Assembly: GCF_016027715.1 (NCBI RefSeq)
Contig: NZ_CP065691.1
Location: 310,001-374,000, forward strand
Direction of reading: 5' to 3'
DNA from: Lactococcus garvieae
Lineage (GTDB): Bacteria > Bacillota > Bacilli > Lactobacillales > Streptococcaceae
DNA length: 64,000 bases
Made by a program: the position numbers and the translations under genes. The notes under the pieces were generated by a model. That model had not been told where the DNA came from. It made no database searches and saw nothing but the letters and a program-made list of their open reading frames with translations. The stretch's first letter is position 1; each line of letters opens with the position of its first letter. Positions 23,193 to 31,927 of the stretch are shown piece after piece.

Positions 23193-24662
23193 ATGGTAAG
23201 ACAATATAAAATTCATACAAATTTAGACAGTGATGAAAACAAGACATTTGATATGACCAATGGTCTTATCAGATTCTATGAACCATCTAATCTTGGTTTG
23301 AATATATCATCAAATATCTGGTCTACTCAAGGAATAGGTGTTTTGGGTAATAGTAATATTACTCATCCACCAATTGATTTCAAACTAGAAACTTTTGGAA
23401 ATGACTTACATGAAAATTATCAAATATTTAATGAGTTTATCAATTCAATAATTAAAGAAAAATACATAACACTTGAGTACACGAGTGAGCTAGGAACTTA
23501 CTATGCTGATATCAAAATGTCTGAGGTTAGTAAGACGGAGGGGTATGGTTTTAATGGTACTTTCTCAGAAAAAATCTCATTTGACCCAATTACAATGTGG
23601 TACGTATATGAACAAGTTAAACTCAAAATTCTTGAAAATGGAAAAATAGTTGATAATACAAAAATATATACAAATGGAAATACAACTGTTTCAGATATTC
23701 CTGCAAACGATTTTGGTGATAATTTATTAAATAATTCCACATGGAACTTAGGAAAAGGCGATTGGACATTTACAGTAGGTACTGGTGCTAATTTTGAGAT
23801 TCAACAGCCAGATAAAGATAAACCACGCAGTAATATCGTACATGCAATGCCTTTAGCTACTGGAACTCAACAGATTAGTAACTTGCCACATCCTGTACAA
23901 ATCACAGCTGGTCAACAAATTACTTTGTCGTTTGATTTCAAAGAAAACAAAATACCAGATAGAAATGCGACTATGTTTGCATTGCGAGTTTTCCCAGAAA
24001 ATAACACATCTAATACTCAGGCGAACTCATTATGGTATGAAAATATCGTACATTCAAGTGTTGCTACAGATTGGGCAACTAATCCAATCTTAGAATGGAA
24101 ACGTTTCAGCTATACATTCACACCAACTGCTGATGGATGGCTAGACCCAGTTGTTTATGATTCTGATACATCTGGAACTCATGAGTCTTGGTTCAGAGAG
24201 CTTAAATTAGAATATGGTGAGTCTGCAACTGAGTGGACACCTAGCAAAAAAGACAAAGCTCAATTGAAATACACATATGACTATACATACTATGGAGAGG
24301 ATAATATTGAACGTTTCTCTAAATGGGAAATCAAAGATGATATTTTTTCAATGGTTGTTAAAATGATACCAGCTAAAAACAATAGCACAAAGGATAAAGG
24401 CATTCGATTCTTAGATGCTAAAAGCAATGAATACACAGCGTTTCTGTTTAATCTAAATACCACAAATGTTACATCAATACAGATAAACACAGACATTAAT
24501 GATGAATACTATATAGCAAATGTTGGTGATGATTATATTAATATATTCTCTAATCTAAATTTCCAAAAGTTTAGAACACGTATATTCCAAAAAGGAACAA
24601 TGGAATTGATTGATGTTACAGAATTAGAAATGAATGTAAAAAGAAAGGTAGAATTTGTATGA
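23193..24662 (+). CDS. Distal tail protein with inserted carbohydrate-binding-like domain (evolved Dit)
   Basis: 489 residues, about twice a minimal Dit. The N-terminal part (about 1-165) and last 120 residues look like Dit. Between (about 175-355) is a beta-sandwich-like insertion: NLLNNSTWNLGKGDWTF, QQITLSFDFKENK, WKRFSYTFTPTADGW and the ending LKLEYGESATEWTPS. That ending is characteristic of CBM-type jelly-roll modules on phage tails. Such evolved Dits in lactic phages help bind cell-wall saccharides. Confidence 0.8.
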   Translation: MVRQYKIHTNLDSDENKTFDMTNGLIRFYEPSNLGLNISSNIWSTQGIGVLGNSNITHPPIDFKLETFGNDLHENYQIFNEFINSIIKEKYITLEYTSELGTYYADIKMSEVSKTEGYGFNGTFSEKISFDPITMWYVYEQVKLKILENGKIVDNTKIYTNGNTTVSDIPANDFGDNLLNNSTWNLGKGDWTFTVGTGANFEIQQPDKDKPRSNIVHAMPLATGTQQISNLPHPVQITAGQQITLSFDFKENKIPDRNATMFALRVFPENNTSNTQANSLWYENIVHSSVATDWATNPILEWKRFSYTFTPTADGWLDPVVYDSDTSGTHESWFRELKLEYGESATEWTPSKKDKAQLKYTYDYTYYGEDNIERFSKWEIKDDIFSMVVKMIPAKNNSTKDKGIRFLDAKSNEYTAFLFNLNTTNVTSIQINTDINDEYYIANVGDDYINIFSNLNFQKFRTRIFQKGTMELIDVTELEMNVKRKVEFV

Positions 24663-25762
24663 TGCTTGAATATAACTTATATGATAATTTTAATCCAAAT
24701 AAATATGCAGTTCCATGTGAAAATCCAAGTGCCCCAAACGTTCCAGCAATTAAAAGACTTCCATTACCAAAACCAAAAGCACGTGGTGTGGCTATGAACT
24801 ATGAACTATGGCAAACAGGCTATAAAACAACGAGCTATGCCACTCTTTCAACGAAAGTTGATGTTGGTGATGTTGTTCAAATACTATTAAATGAACCAGC
24901 ACAATATGTTAATAATAAGACCATTCGTGATGAGGAGAAAGAACATATTTTATATATTGTTAAGGATGTCGATGACGATAGAGTTTCTTTGCAAAATTAC
25001 TACTGGTATGCTATCGAGGGTGTTGAATACCCTATTTCTCAATATAGAACATCGACAGCTAGTGGAATGTTGAGTGATTGCTGGAATATACTTGATTCTA
25101 GATTAGTAGATGGGGCTAGTTATATTTATTATGCTGACAGTATCGCTAATCTAAAATTAAATGTTAAGTCTGAAACAACAGATTCTATATCTGTAGCTAA
25201 GAAAATTTTTAAAGCATTGAAAGTACAACCATATGTTAGGTACAATTTGATAAAAAATAGGATTGAAGTTGATTATGGTGGTCGTAGTGATAAAGAGTTT
25301 ACTACTCGTATTGATGGAAAAAATAATGTAACCATCGAGACAGAGGTTGATATAGAACGTTCTAATTATAATTACTTATCAGCTTATATTAAAGATTCTC
25401 AAGGTCTATACAATCCTTGGCAAGACTTATATACGCTGGATGATAAAAATAATGTTATTAACCTTAAAAAATATACTGGTGATGGTTCTGATTTGCCATC
25501 AATGAGAGTTACAAAAACAGTGTTTTATGATGATGGTGTACCAACAGATGGTGAAATACGTGCTGAAATTTCTCAATCATCATTTATCTCAAATATATAT
25601 TTTAATCAAAGCGATTTACAAAAATTGTATGTCAATGATAGAGTTAATCTCTGGTATGATGGCACTAGTTATACAGGTCACATTGCTGATAGATGTTTTA
25701 GCGATATTAATGGCATATTTACAGATAGACTATTATTCGTAGAAAGAGGTCAAAGACAATGA
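24659..25762 (+). CDS. Tail-associated baseplate hub protein (Tal N-terminal-like)
   Basis: 367 residues, overlapping the Dit stop by 4 bp. The first 380 or so residues of tail-associated (Tal, gp27-like) hub proteins fit this length. There is no C-terminal peptidoglycan hydrolase domain. Segments ASGMLSDCWNILDSR and IRVDYGGRSDKEFTTRI-like match hub folds in a general way. Assigned mainly by order. Confidence 0.7.
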   Translation: MMLEYNLYDNFNPNKYAVPCENPSAPNVPAIKRLPLPKPKARGVAMNYELWQTGYKTTSYATLSTKVDVGDVVQILLNEPAQYVNNKTIRDEEKEHILYIVKDVDDDRVSLQNYYWYAIEGVEYPISQYRTSTASGMLSDCWNILDSRLVDGASYIYYADSIANLKLNVKSETTDSISVAKKIFKALKVQPYVRYNLIKNRIEVDYGGRSDKEFTTRIDGKNNVTIETEVDIERSNYNYLSAYIKDSQGLYNPWQDLYTLDDKNNVINLKKYTGDGSDLPSMRVTKTVFYDDGVPTDGEIRAEISQSSFISNIYFNQSDLQKLYVNDRVNLWYDGTSYTGHIADRCFSDINGIFTDRLLFVERGQRQ

Positions 25763-26169
25763 TTTATAAAGCAACTCTGGGTGGTAAATATTCCATAGAC
25801 AATTTCATTGATAAGGTTGAACTTAGATTTGACCACGAACTTATATTACCAGCTGATGTTTATAAATTAGACTGGAATACAGTCATCGTTGACACAAAAT
25901 TACAGTTTCCAGTAAATCAACCTGTTTCTATGGGGGGCTATCCAACTGGTAGCATAGGCGGAAAAAGTTTTAGATTATTGGAGGTATCAATTACTAATTA
26001 CCCAGTATTTGATAATTCTATGATTACAGAGATTATCTATCACGATGATGATAAAAATAAACCAACAATAGAATCCATCTTAGACGGTTCTTACTTAAGT
26101 GTTGTTGCTGAGCCAAAGAAATATGAACTTATGGTTATCGAACAACCAAAATTCAATAAAGGAGAATAA
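25759..26169 (+). CDS. Small baseplate protein
   Basis: 136 residues, beta-rich; begins MIYKATLGGKYSIDNFIDKV and contains SMGGYPTGSIGGKSFRLLEV. It overlaps the hub gene by 4 bp and is followed after 2 bp by the receptor-binding candidate. Probably links hub and receptor-binding protein. Not recognised as a family. Confidence 0.55.
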   Translation: MIYKATLGGKYSIDNFIDKVELRFDHELILPADVYKLDWNTVIVDTKLQFPVNQPVSMGGYPTGSIGGKSFRLLEVSITNYPVFDNSMITEIIYHDDDKNKPTIESILDGSYLSVVAEPKKYELMVIEQPKFNKGE

Positions 26170-26171
26170 CA

Positions 26172-27035
26172 ATGACAATTAGAAATTATACATTCTTTAG
26201 TCCAACAGGAACAGAATTTCCAGTCTCAGCAAACGCTGATGCTAAACTATATTCAATGCTATCAAGTGTAGCCTACAGTGGTAGTGCAATGGTTAAAGTA
26301 TGGGAAAGTTCAAATACAGTAGGTCTTAATGGTATCATTAAAAATGCAAGCTTTATTATTGCTGGGAGATATTTTGAGATTCTAGATGAGGTATTTCCTC
26401 TACAACCAAATTCTCGTAACTATATTATGGCTACTGTTGACCCATCAGACACAGTTAATCCAGTAAAATTATCTGTTGAACAGACAGATACTAGTACATC
26501 TGTTGATATCAATAATAATGATGGCGTTATTAAGAAATATGTTTATATCTTTGAAACAAATTCAACTAGTGTCACAGCATCATTGATTCCAAATGCCACT
26601 AAAGATAAAACATACTTTACTACTATAACATCAACATCATTAACAGCAACCGAAATTACAACATCAAATAGAATTAAATATCCTAATGATGTTGATAAAG
26701 GTCGTATTACACCAGATACAAAATGGACTTGGAACGCTGATTATTACAGAGTTCTTGACGGTATCTTATATATTCACATTGAAGGTTCGAGACCAAAAGC
26801 TCCTTTGACAGGTGAATCTTATCCTGTCGTTGGAAAATTACCTGCTGAGATTGCTAGTAGATTAGAAACAGATACACGATTTATGTGGTCTAACTATCAA
26901 GGTGGTGGTAAACCTTACGCTGGGGGGATTGAAAGAGCTGGAAACATTCGTTTATATCTCTCACCATCATCTGATACTTTGCAAACTAATCATCGTTTTA
27001 GTGCTGATATATCAATCCCACTCAAAGGCATTTAA
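26172..27035 (+). CDS. Candidate receptor-binding protein
   Basis: 287 residues. The N-terminal part (1-110) looks like a baseplate shoulder. A Thr/Ser-rich linker (about 135-170) follows, with a C-terminal beta-rich head (WTWNADYYRVLDGILYIHIE to the end) of the kind that forms trimeric receptor-binding heads in lactococcal phages. It is the last tail gene. The saccharide receptor is unknown. Confidence 0.62.
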   Translation: MTIRNYTFFSPTGTEFPVSANADAKLYSMLSSVAYSGSAMVKVWESSNTVGLNGIIKNASFIIAGRYFEILDEVFPLQPNSRNYIMATVDPSDTVNPVKLSVEQTDTSTSVDINNNDGVIKKYVYIFETNSTSVTASLIPNATKDKTYFTTITSTSLTATEITTSNRIKYPNDVDKGRITPDTKWTWNADYYRVLDGILYIHIEGSRPKAPLTGESYPVVGKLPAEIASRLETDTRFMWSNYQGGGKPYAGGIERAGNIRLYLSPSSDTLQTNHRFSADISIPLKGI

Positions 27036-27073
27036 TCGTAAACGAATTTAAAATTTAGAAAGAAAATCCCCTT

Positions 27074-27403
27074 ATGATAATGATACTAAAGCTCTTATTT
27101 ATATCAGTGTTAGTGTTAGCAATATTATTCGTAACATGGGTCAAAGATAGAGAGAATATGAATCCACCTCTGAAACGTAGAGTGGTCATAGACTTAACGA
27201 CAATTGTAATCTTTTGGCTCTTGTTTCTAGGATTTATTGTTATTGGTAACGGTGAATATGACAAATCAATCACATCAATAATTGACTTAGCGTTGCTGTT
27301 TTTCACAACACGACTAGTCCAACTTGTAGCAATTATGAACCCTATGGTTCAAGAGCTAATTGCATTCATAAAAAATAGAGGAAGTGGAAACGAGAATAAA
27401 TAG
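27074..27403 (+). CDS. Holin-like membrane protein
   Basis: 109 residues with three hydrophobic segments (about 3-21, 38-58, 66-90) and a charged Asn/Lys-rich tail, a holin-like layout. It is the last gene before the late terminator. No endolysin follows, so a lysis role is only inferred from topology and position. Confidence 0.6.
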   Translation: MIMILKLLFISVLVLAILFVTWVKDRENMNPPLKRRVVIDLTTIVIFWLLFLGFIVIGNGEYDKSITSIIDLALLFFTTRLVQLVAIMNPMVQELIAFIKNRGSGNENK

Positions 27404-27417
27404 AGAACAAGGGATTT

Positions 27418-27443
27418 AGAGAGTAGAAATACTCTCTTTTTTG
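27418..27443 (+). terminator. Late-operon terminator
   Basis: AGAGAGT (27418-27424) pairs with ACTCTCT (27431-27437), 6-nt loop, then a T-run. It closes the late transcript directly after the holin-like gene. The stretch 27444-27688 holds nothing recognisable. Confidence 0.85.
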
Positions 27444-27688
27444 GTTTGTTAACACCTTTATGAAAATATATTTAAAAATCTAGGGTTACAATAAAAAATA
27501 GGCACTTTTCATATTTGTAAAAGAGAATAATTTAGTCATGTTTAATAACTTCAGAGGTATACTTCATACTTTAAGTGAGAGGATAAAGGGTTAGCTATTA
27601 CAATTTTTTCCTTCTTCAAATAAATATTTAACATTTAAATAATAAAAATTTTTTTATTGATTGTTCAATGTATTTTAATTAATTATTA

Positions 27689-27722
27689 AAAAAGACATGT
27701 ACTTATAAGTACATGTCTTTTT
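27689..27722 (-). terminator. Terminator of the methyltransferase gene
   Basis: A perfect 34-bp palindrome centred at 27705/27706 with A and T ends. The last methyltransferase codons (DMYL-stop) form one arm, so the coding end doubles as terminator. Confidence 0.82.
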
Positions 27723-29010
27723 CATTAACGATTTTGTCGAGTTCATCGCCAATTCTTTTGACAATCCCTGTAACCAAAGCATTTCCCATGAAAAACATTC
27801 TCATCCGAGTGCTTACTTCCGAGATTATTCCATTCTCATCTTTTTTAAACTTTGTCCAATTGTCTGGAAAGTCTTGGATTCTTTCAGCTTCAATTGGTGT
27901 TAGTAAGCGATAGCGATTGTTAATCTTTAAAAAGTGAGTTGAACGATTGACAGACCCTTCACTTGTCAACATGGTTCTAGCTGGTAAATCTAAGCTATCA
28001 TAGGGAGACATCCCACCTTCTGAATAAATCCATTTATGCCCATCAGGTGTCGTTCTTTCAATTTTTTTAGCACCACGTAGATATTTATATTTTTCTAATT
28101 TATCCTCATCAGTAACATAAAATTCTTCTGGGATATACTTTTCATCTTGTATAATATCTTTGAGGGGGATGGGAGTTTCTTTTATTGGTTCAGTATCAAT
28201 AGTAAAGTAACGACCATGGCGCATTATACCAGTATTCCATACAGTACCAGTAAATTCATCTGAAACTTTTACAACATCATTAGATAATTCATAAAATGCT
28301 GAGCGATTTTTATATGGCTCTTTTTTTATAGGAAACTGACGTGCAAATAACCCTTTATTGAATATATAATCATCATATAAGCCCTCGATGTCAGTTAAAT
28401 CACTTATTTTAGATTCAAACTCTAAATCCATTTTTTTAGCAAATCTTGTATCATTTTTATAAACATAAAAGAAGACACGGCGTCTTCTTTGAGCGCGTCC
28501 GTAATCAGCAGCATTAATCACACGCCATTCGACCGAATAATCTAAAGAATTGAAAGCAGATAGCATAATCGCAAAATCACGTCCTCTTTGATTTGATGGA
28601 GATTTTAATAATCTGTCAACATTTTCTAAAATTAGGTATTTAGGTTTAATAAATCTCACAGCTCTTATGATTTGCCAAAAAAGGACACCTTTTTTACCTT
28701 CTATTCCCATCTCATTCTTCTTGGAACGAGCAACGGAGTAGTCTTGACATGGAAAACCTCCAACAATCATATTCACTCCATTATTGTACATTTCTTTGAA
28801 TTTTTTGTCGGGGATAAGTTCGACATCAATATTAATATGTTCCATATCAGGAAAGTTATGAACGCCGACTTCATAAGCATCTTGGGATTTTCTAGATGGC
28901 TCATATTGATTAGAATAGATTGTTTTATAAAGTTCTTCATTTGAATTATTTAAACCCAAAATGAATCCACCTACTCCATCAAACATTGAAAATATTTTTA
29001 ATTTTTCCAT
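27703..29010 (-). CDS. DNA cytosine-5 methyltransferase (type II R-M, Sau3AI-like)
   Basis: 435 residues. C5-methyltransferase motifs in order: I FSMFDGVGGF (about 7-16), IV with catalytic cysteine GGFPCQDYSVA (about 86), VI ENVDRLL, VIII QRRRRVFFY, a variable target-recognition region about 215-340, and late motifs IX-X including RLLTPIEAERIQDFP and FFMGNALV. It is divergent from the partner nuclease, whose family indicates GATC with m5C modification. In lactococci LlaKR2I is a known Sau3AI isoschizomer. Starts ATG 29010 with AAGGAAG upstream. Confidence 0.9.
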   Translation of the reverse strand: MEKLKIFSMFDGVGGFILGLNNSNEELYKTIYSNQYEPSRKSQDAYEVGVHNFPDMEHINIDVELIPDKKFKEMYNNGVNMIVGGFPCQDYSVARSKKNEMGIEGKKGVLFWQIIRAVRFIKPKYLILENVDRLLKSPSNQRGRDFAIMLSAFNSLDYSVEWRVINAADYGRAQRRRRVFFYVYKNDTRFAKKMDLEFESKISDLTDIEGLYDDYIFNKGLFARQFPIKKEPYKNRSAFYELSNDVVKVSDEFTGTVWNTGIMRHGRYFTIDTEPIKETPIPLKDIIQDEKYIPEEFYVTDEDKLEKYKYLRGAKKIERTTPDGHKWIYSEGGMSPYDSLDLPARTMLTSEGSVNRSTHFLKINNRYRLLTPIEAERIQDFPDNWTKFKKDENGIISEVSTRMRMFFMGNALVTGIVKRIGDELDKIVNEKDMYL

Positions 29011-29187
29011 AGACTTCCTTTTAAAATTTTATAGATATACTATTATAGAACAAAATTGGAAAAAGATCAAGTGATAGATTTTATAAGTTGTGGTTTTAAC
29101 ATATATATTTTTTTGAAAAAAAACTAATACTGTTATAAAATAATAGATAAGAAATTAGGTAAAATATAGGAAACGTAGGAACATATT

Positions 29188-30708
29188 ATGTGTGAAAAAA
29201 AATGGAGTTCAGTTGAAGAAGTACATAACCGTGGAAAAGAAGCAATAAATAAACAAATTTTTGAGCTTGTAAAAGATGAAACTGTGGAAAAATATTGGAA
29301 TAATACTAAAAATAAAGGATGGATTGGAAATTCTATTGAGTCAGACTGGTTTAAAATTCCCAATAATTCAAGACATGAGGCTGACATCCCATATCTAAAT
29401 TTAGAAATTAAAGTTACGCCTATAAAAAAGAACTCAAAAGGCTGGGTTGCCAAGGAGAGGCTTGTTTTAAATATTTTTGATTTCAATGACGAATATAAGC
29501 GTACTTTTGAAACAGCATCATTTATGGAGAAAACAGCATTAACAGAAATGTTGTATTATGAATTTAAGCAAGATGTACCAAGCCCTGATTTATTTATACG
29601 ACAAGCAGTTTTATTAAAATTAAAAGATTTACCTAAAGAAGATTTATTAATCATAAAAAATGATTGGCAAACAATTGTTAATAAAATTAGAGAAGGTAAA
29701 GCAGAAGAGTTGTCAGATTCTTTGACACAATATCTAGGAGCTACGACTAAAGGTGGGAAAAGTGAAAAGAACATGACTACCCAACCATTCTCTCATAAAA
29801 AAGCACATCGCCGTTCATTTACATTAAAGACGAATTATATGAGCTTTCTTGCAAAAAAATTTATGAGTGAGGATTATAAAGAGTCTGAAAGAGTTATTTC
29901 AGATTCTAATTTATTAAGGGAGAATAGTTTTGAAGAAATAATTTTATCTAAGTTTAAACCATACATTGGAAAAACGAAACAAGAACTTGGGAATGAATTT
30001 GGAGTGAAAATTCACTCAAAAAATGATAAAGCAAGCAGTCGAATAATTGCAAGTAAAATATTGAATTTATCAGATGATATTGAGAAAACAGAAGAATTTA
30101 GAAAAGCGAATATTTCGTTAAAAATTGTCACAGTTAATCCGAACTCTAGAACTAGAGGAACAAATCTTCCAAAGACAACAGAAGGTTTTAAGTTGCAAAA
30201 CTGGAATGATGAATTTTGTGATATAGAAATAGAATTTGAAGATTCACAATTATATCGTTATTTAACCGAAACAAGATTTTTACTAGCTGTATTTGAAGAA
30301 ACAAAAAATGGAGATGTATTCAAAGGCTGTAAGTTTTGGAATGTCCCAGTTTCAGATGTATATGGAAAAATACAAGAAGTTTATGATGATACAAAGTGTA
30401 AATTAAAATCAGGCGTTGAACTTACCTATAAATCAGGTAATTATAAAAAAGGTTATAAGGTCGAGAATAACTTTATTAATATGTCAGATGAAATGATTGC
30501 ACATATTCGTCCAGATGCTATTGATAGTGAGGGGGCATATAACGGAGATTTTAATCAAAAGAATGCTATGGCACTGCCTCGCAAATCTAGATGGGTAAAC
30601 CGTCCTCCAGAACGTGCAGGGGAACTGACTTTTGACTACATGATAAAACAGGCGTACTGGCTAAACCCTACTTATCTTTATCAAGCTGTAAAAGAGTTTT
30701 TTGAGTAA
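29188..30708 (+). CDS. Type II restriction endonuclease, Sau3AI/MutH-like
   Basis: 506 residues, near the 489 of Sau3AI. The N-terminal MutH-like domain holds the catalytic D-ExK pattern in HEADIPYLNLEIKVTP (about residues 64-79). The second, C-terminal MutH-like half (about 250-490, YIGKTKQELGNEFG and CDIEIEFEDSQ) lacks a clear second ExK, as expected for the allosteric half of Sau3AI. Predicted target GATC. Divergent from the methyltransferase with 177 bp between, which contains one GATC at 29065. Confidence 0.85.
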   Translation: MCEKKWSSVEEVHNRGKEAINKQIFELVKDETVEKYWNNTKNKGWIGNSIESDWFKIPNNSRHEADIPYLNLEIKVTPIKKNSKGWVAKERLVLNIFDFNDEYKRTFETASFMEKTALTEMLYYEFKQDVPSPDLFIRQAVLLKLKDLPKEDLLIIKNDWQTIVNKIREGKAEELSDSLTQYLGATTKGGKSEKNMTTQPFSHKKAHRRSFTLKTNYMSFLAKKFMSEDYKESERVISDSNLLRENSFEEIILSKFKPYIGKTKQELGNEFGVKIHSKNDKASSRIIASKILNLSDDIEKTEEFRKANISLKIVTVNPNSRTRGTNLPKTTEGFKLQNWNDEFCDIEIEFEDSQLYRYLTETRFLLAVFEETKNGDVFKGCKFWNVPVSDVYGKIQEVYDDTKCKLKSGVELTYKSGNYKKGYKVENNFINMSDEMIAHIRPDAIDSEGAYNGDFNQKNAMALPRKSRWVNRPPERAGELTFDYMIKQAYWLNPTYLYQAVKEFFE

Positions 30709-31075
30709 CATGTATTTATTTCATCAATTGATGAATTTGGTTTTGTCTTTTGGTTTTTTCTTCTTCAAAAAGATGTCTGTAAACTATCAGAAGAGTTTTA
30801 AGTATGTTTTCGAGAGTAACGGAACTAGCTTTCGTGACTGGATTCCCTTTTTTCTATACTCTTAATTATATATTCTCTTTTTTGTTATGAAAGTCAGAAA
30901 CTCAATTTTATATGGAGAAATAGTTGCACAACAACAATAGTTCCAGAAAAAAATGGCTTTGATTTAAAAAATTACAAACTTAATTAACTCTATTGATTTA
31001 TAATACGGAATTTGAACGAAATTTTTAAACCAGTTTGAGGTAAGAAGTAAAAGAGTCTTTAGAACTTTCTTTATG

Positions 31076-31101
31076 GTACATTTAGTATACATTCCAAGCC
31101 A
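31076..31101 (+). repeat. Candidate integrase arm-type site, right copy
   Basis: GTACATTTAGTA (31076-31087) and trailing AAGCCA repeat the left copy at 3549-3574 in the same orientation, 80-105 bp before attR. Confidence 0.45.
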
Positions 31102-31109
31102 CATATTAC

Positions 31110-31138
31110 TTGACTATTAAAGTTTACTAGCCTATAAT
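31110..31138 (+). promoter_or_regulatory. Outward-facing promoter at the prophage right end
   Basis: TTGACT (31110-31115), 17-bp spacer, TATAAT (31133-31138). In the integrated state it reads into attR and the displaced terminator at 31264. In the excised circle it lies upstream of attP and int. Confidence 0.7.
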
Positions 31139-31180
31139 TATTGTTATAACAACAAATAAAAAATAACTTTCAAAAATATT

Positions 31181-31240
31181 CCAGCATGGACTGTCGATAA
31201 AATGAGCCGCTACGCGCGTATCGCTTTAGGGATTCGTTAA
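31181..31240 (+). other. attR: displaced 3' end of the MIP18 gene
   Basis: Encodes the same PAWTVDKMSRYARIALGIR-stop as attL with 7 base differences, all synonymous. It is headless: no start or upstream coding. It is followed by the native terminator of the host gene. Confidence 0.85.
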
Positions 31241-31263
31241 GAAATAAATTTTAAAATAGGACC

Positions 31264-31292
31264 AAAGACCGAGCAAAGCGCGGTCTTTTTTT
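31264..31292 (+). terminator. Original MIP18 gene terminator
   Basis: AAAGACCG pairs with CGGTCTTT (31281-31288) around a 9-nt loop, then a T-run. Probably served the MIP18 gene before integration. Confidence 0.85.
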
Positions 31293-31300
31293 GGTAAAAT
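31292..31300 (+). promoter_or_regulatory. Extended -10 just upstream of the LiaF-like gene
   Basis: TGG-TAAAAT ends 6 bp before ATG 31307, so transcription is expected to begin at or near the start codon. This suggests a leaderless message. Confidence 0.5.
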
Positions 31301-31306
31301 AGGGGT

Positions 31307-31927
31307 ATGAGTAGACGGATAAAAACTTTTATTATTATTGAAATATGTATTATAGCAGCCTTGCTTATTCATGTTCTAAAATCGCCATACTTTCTCTTAC
31401 TGCTTGCCTTTGCTGTAACTTTTAGTGTTTTATCTCAAAAGATTACCTTCCTTCGACCAGTTTCCGCAGTGCTGTGGATTTTTCTCACTGTGATGTTGTT
31501 GACAGCAGGTTGGTTTTGGCTTGCTCTCCTTTTCCCGATTCTTGTAGGGATTAGCTTCTGGAAAAAACAGGGACAGGGTGAATTCAATTATGACCCTCAA
31601 AACTACCCCGATAGAGACAATGCAAAAGATATTACTCGTGCAAATGGGAATGATGTTATTGATCTCTATGATATAAAATTTAGGCCAGAAGGGAATAATC
31701 TCAATATCAAAAAATCAGCGGGAAATACTAAAATCATTGTACCTGAAGATGTAGCCATTGCATTAGAAATTACGGTGCATAATGGTGTGGTCAAAATTTT
31801 TGATGAAGAAGCTGAGATTAATCCAAGTAATTTACGCCATTTTTCTGATGTAGCTCAAGGCACCCAAAAACGTATTCGTATCAAGATTCAAGTTGAAACT
31901 GGGAATGTTGAGGTGGTTAAAGGATGA
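31307..31927 (+). CDS. LiaF-like membrane regulator of cell-envelope stress
   Basis: 206 residues. Hydrophobic N-terminal helices (about 8-90) and a soluble C-terminal beta domain (about 120-206, NLNIKKSAGNTKIIVPEDVAIAL) of the LiaF/VraT 'cell wall-active antibiotics response' type. In relatives it inhibits the sensor kinase until envelope damage. Its stop overlaps the kinase start by 4 bp. First gene of a three-gene unit. Confidence 0.83.
   Translation: MSRRIKTFIIIEICIIAALLIHVLKSPYFLLLLAFAVTFSVLSQKITFLRPVSAVLWIFLTVMLLTAGWFWLALLFPILVGISFWKKQGQGEFNYDPQNYPDRDNAKDITRANGNDVIDLYDIKFRPEGNNLNIKKSAGNTKIIVPEDVAIALEITVHNGVVKIFDEEAEINPSNLRHFSDVAQGTQKRIRIKIQVETGNVEVVKG

Larger units (their letters stand above)
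30709..31180. other. Non-coding right end of prophage
   Basis: 470 bp without a gene. It holds a 16-bp palindrome (TTCATCAATTGATGAA, 30720-30735) just after the endonuclease stop, likely part of its transcript end, then AT-rich DNA, the arm-type repeat and an outward promoter. Confidence 0.6.
3435..31240. mobile_element. Integrated siphovirus-like prophage (about 27.7 kb)
   Basis: Bounded by the 60-bp repeats. It contains integrase, replication initiator, terminase, HK97-type head, non-contractile tail and a restriction-modification cargo pair. Base composition is visibly more AT-rich than the flanks, and GATC is almost absent. Late genes are co-directional from 12047 to 27403 and end at a terminator at 27418. 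No endolysin or CI-type repressor is recognisable, so it is either defective for lysis and regulation, helper-dependent, or uses unrecognised proteins. Confidence 0.9.

Noticed and set aside
3435-31240. Phage satellite (PICI or capsid-forming PICI)
   Set aside because: It encodes a full tail and baseplate as well as head and packaging, which satellites of those types lack.
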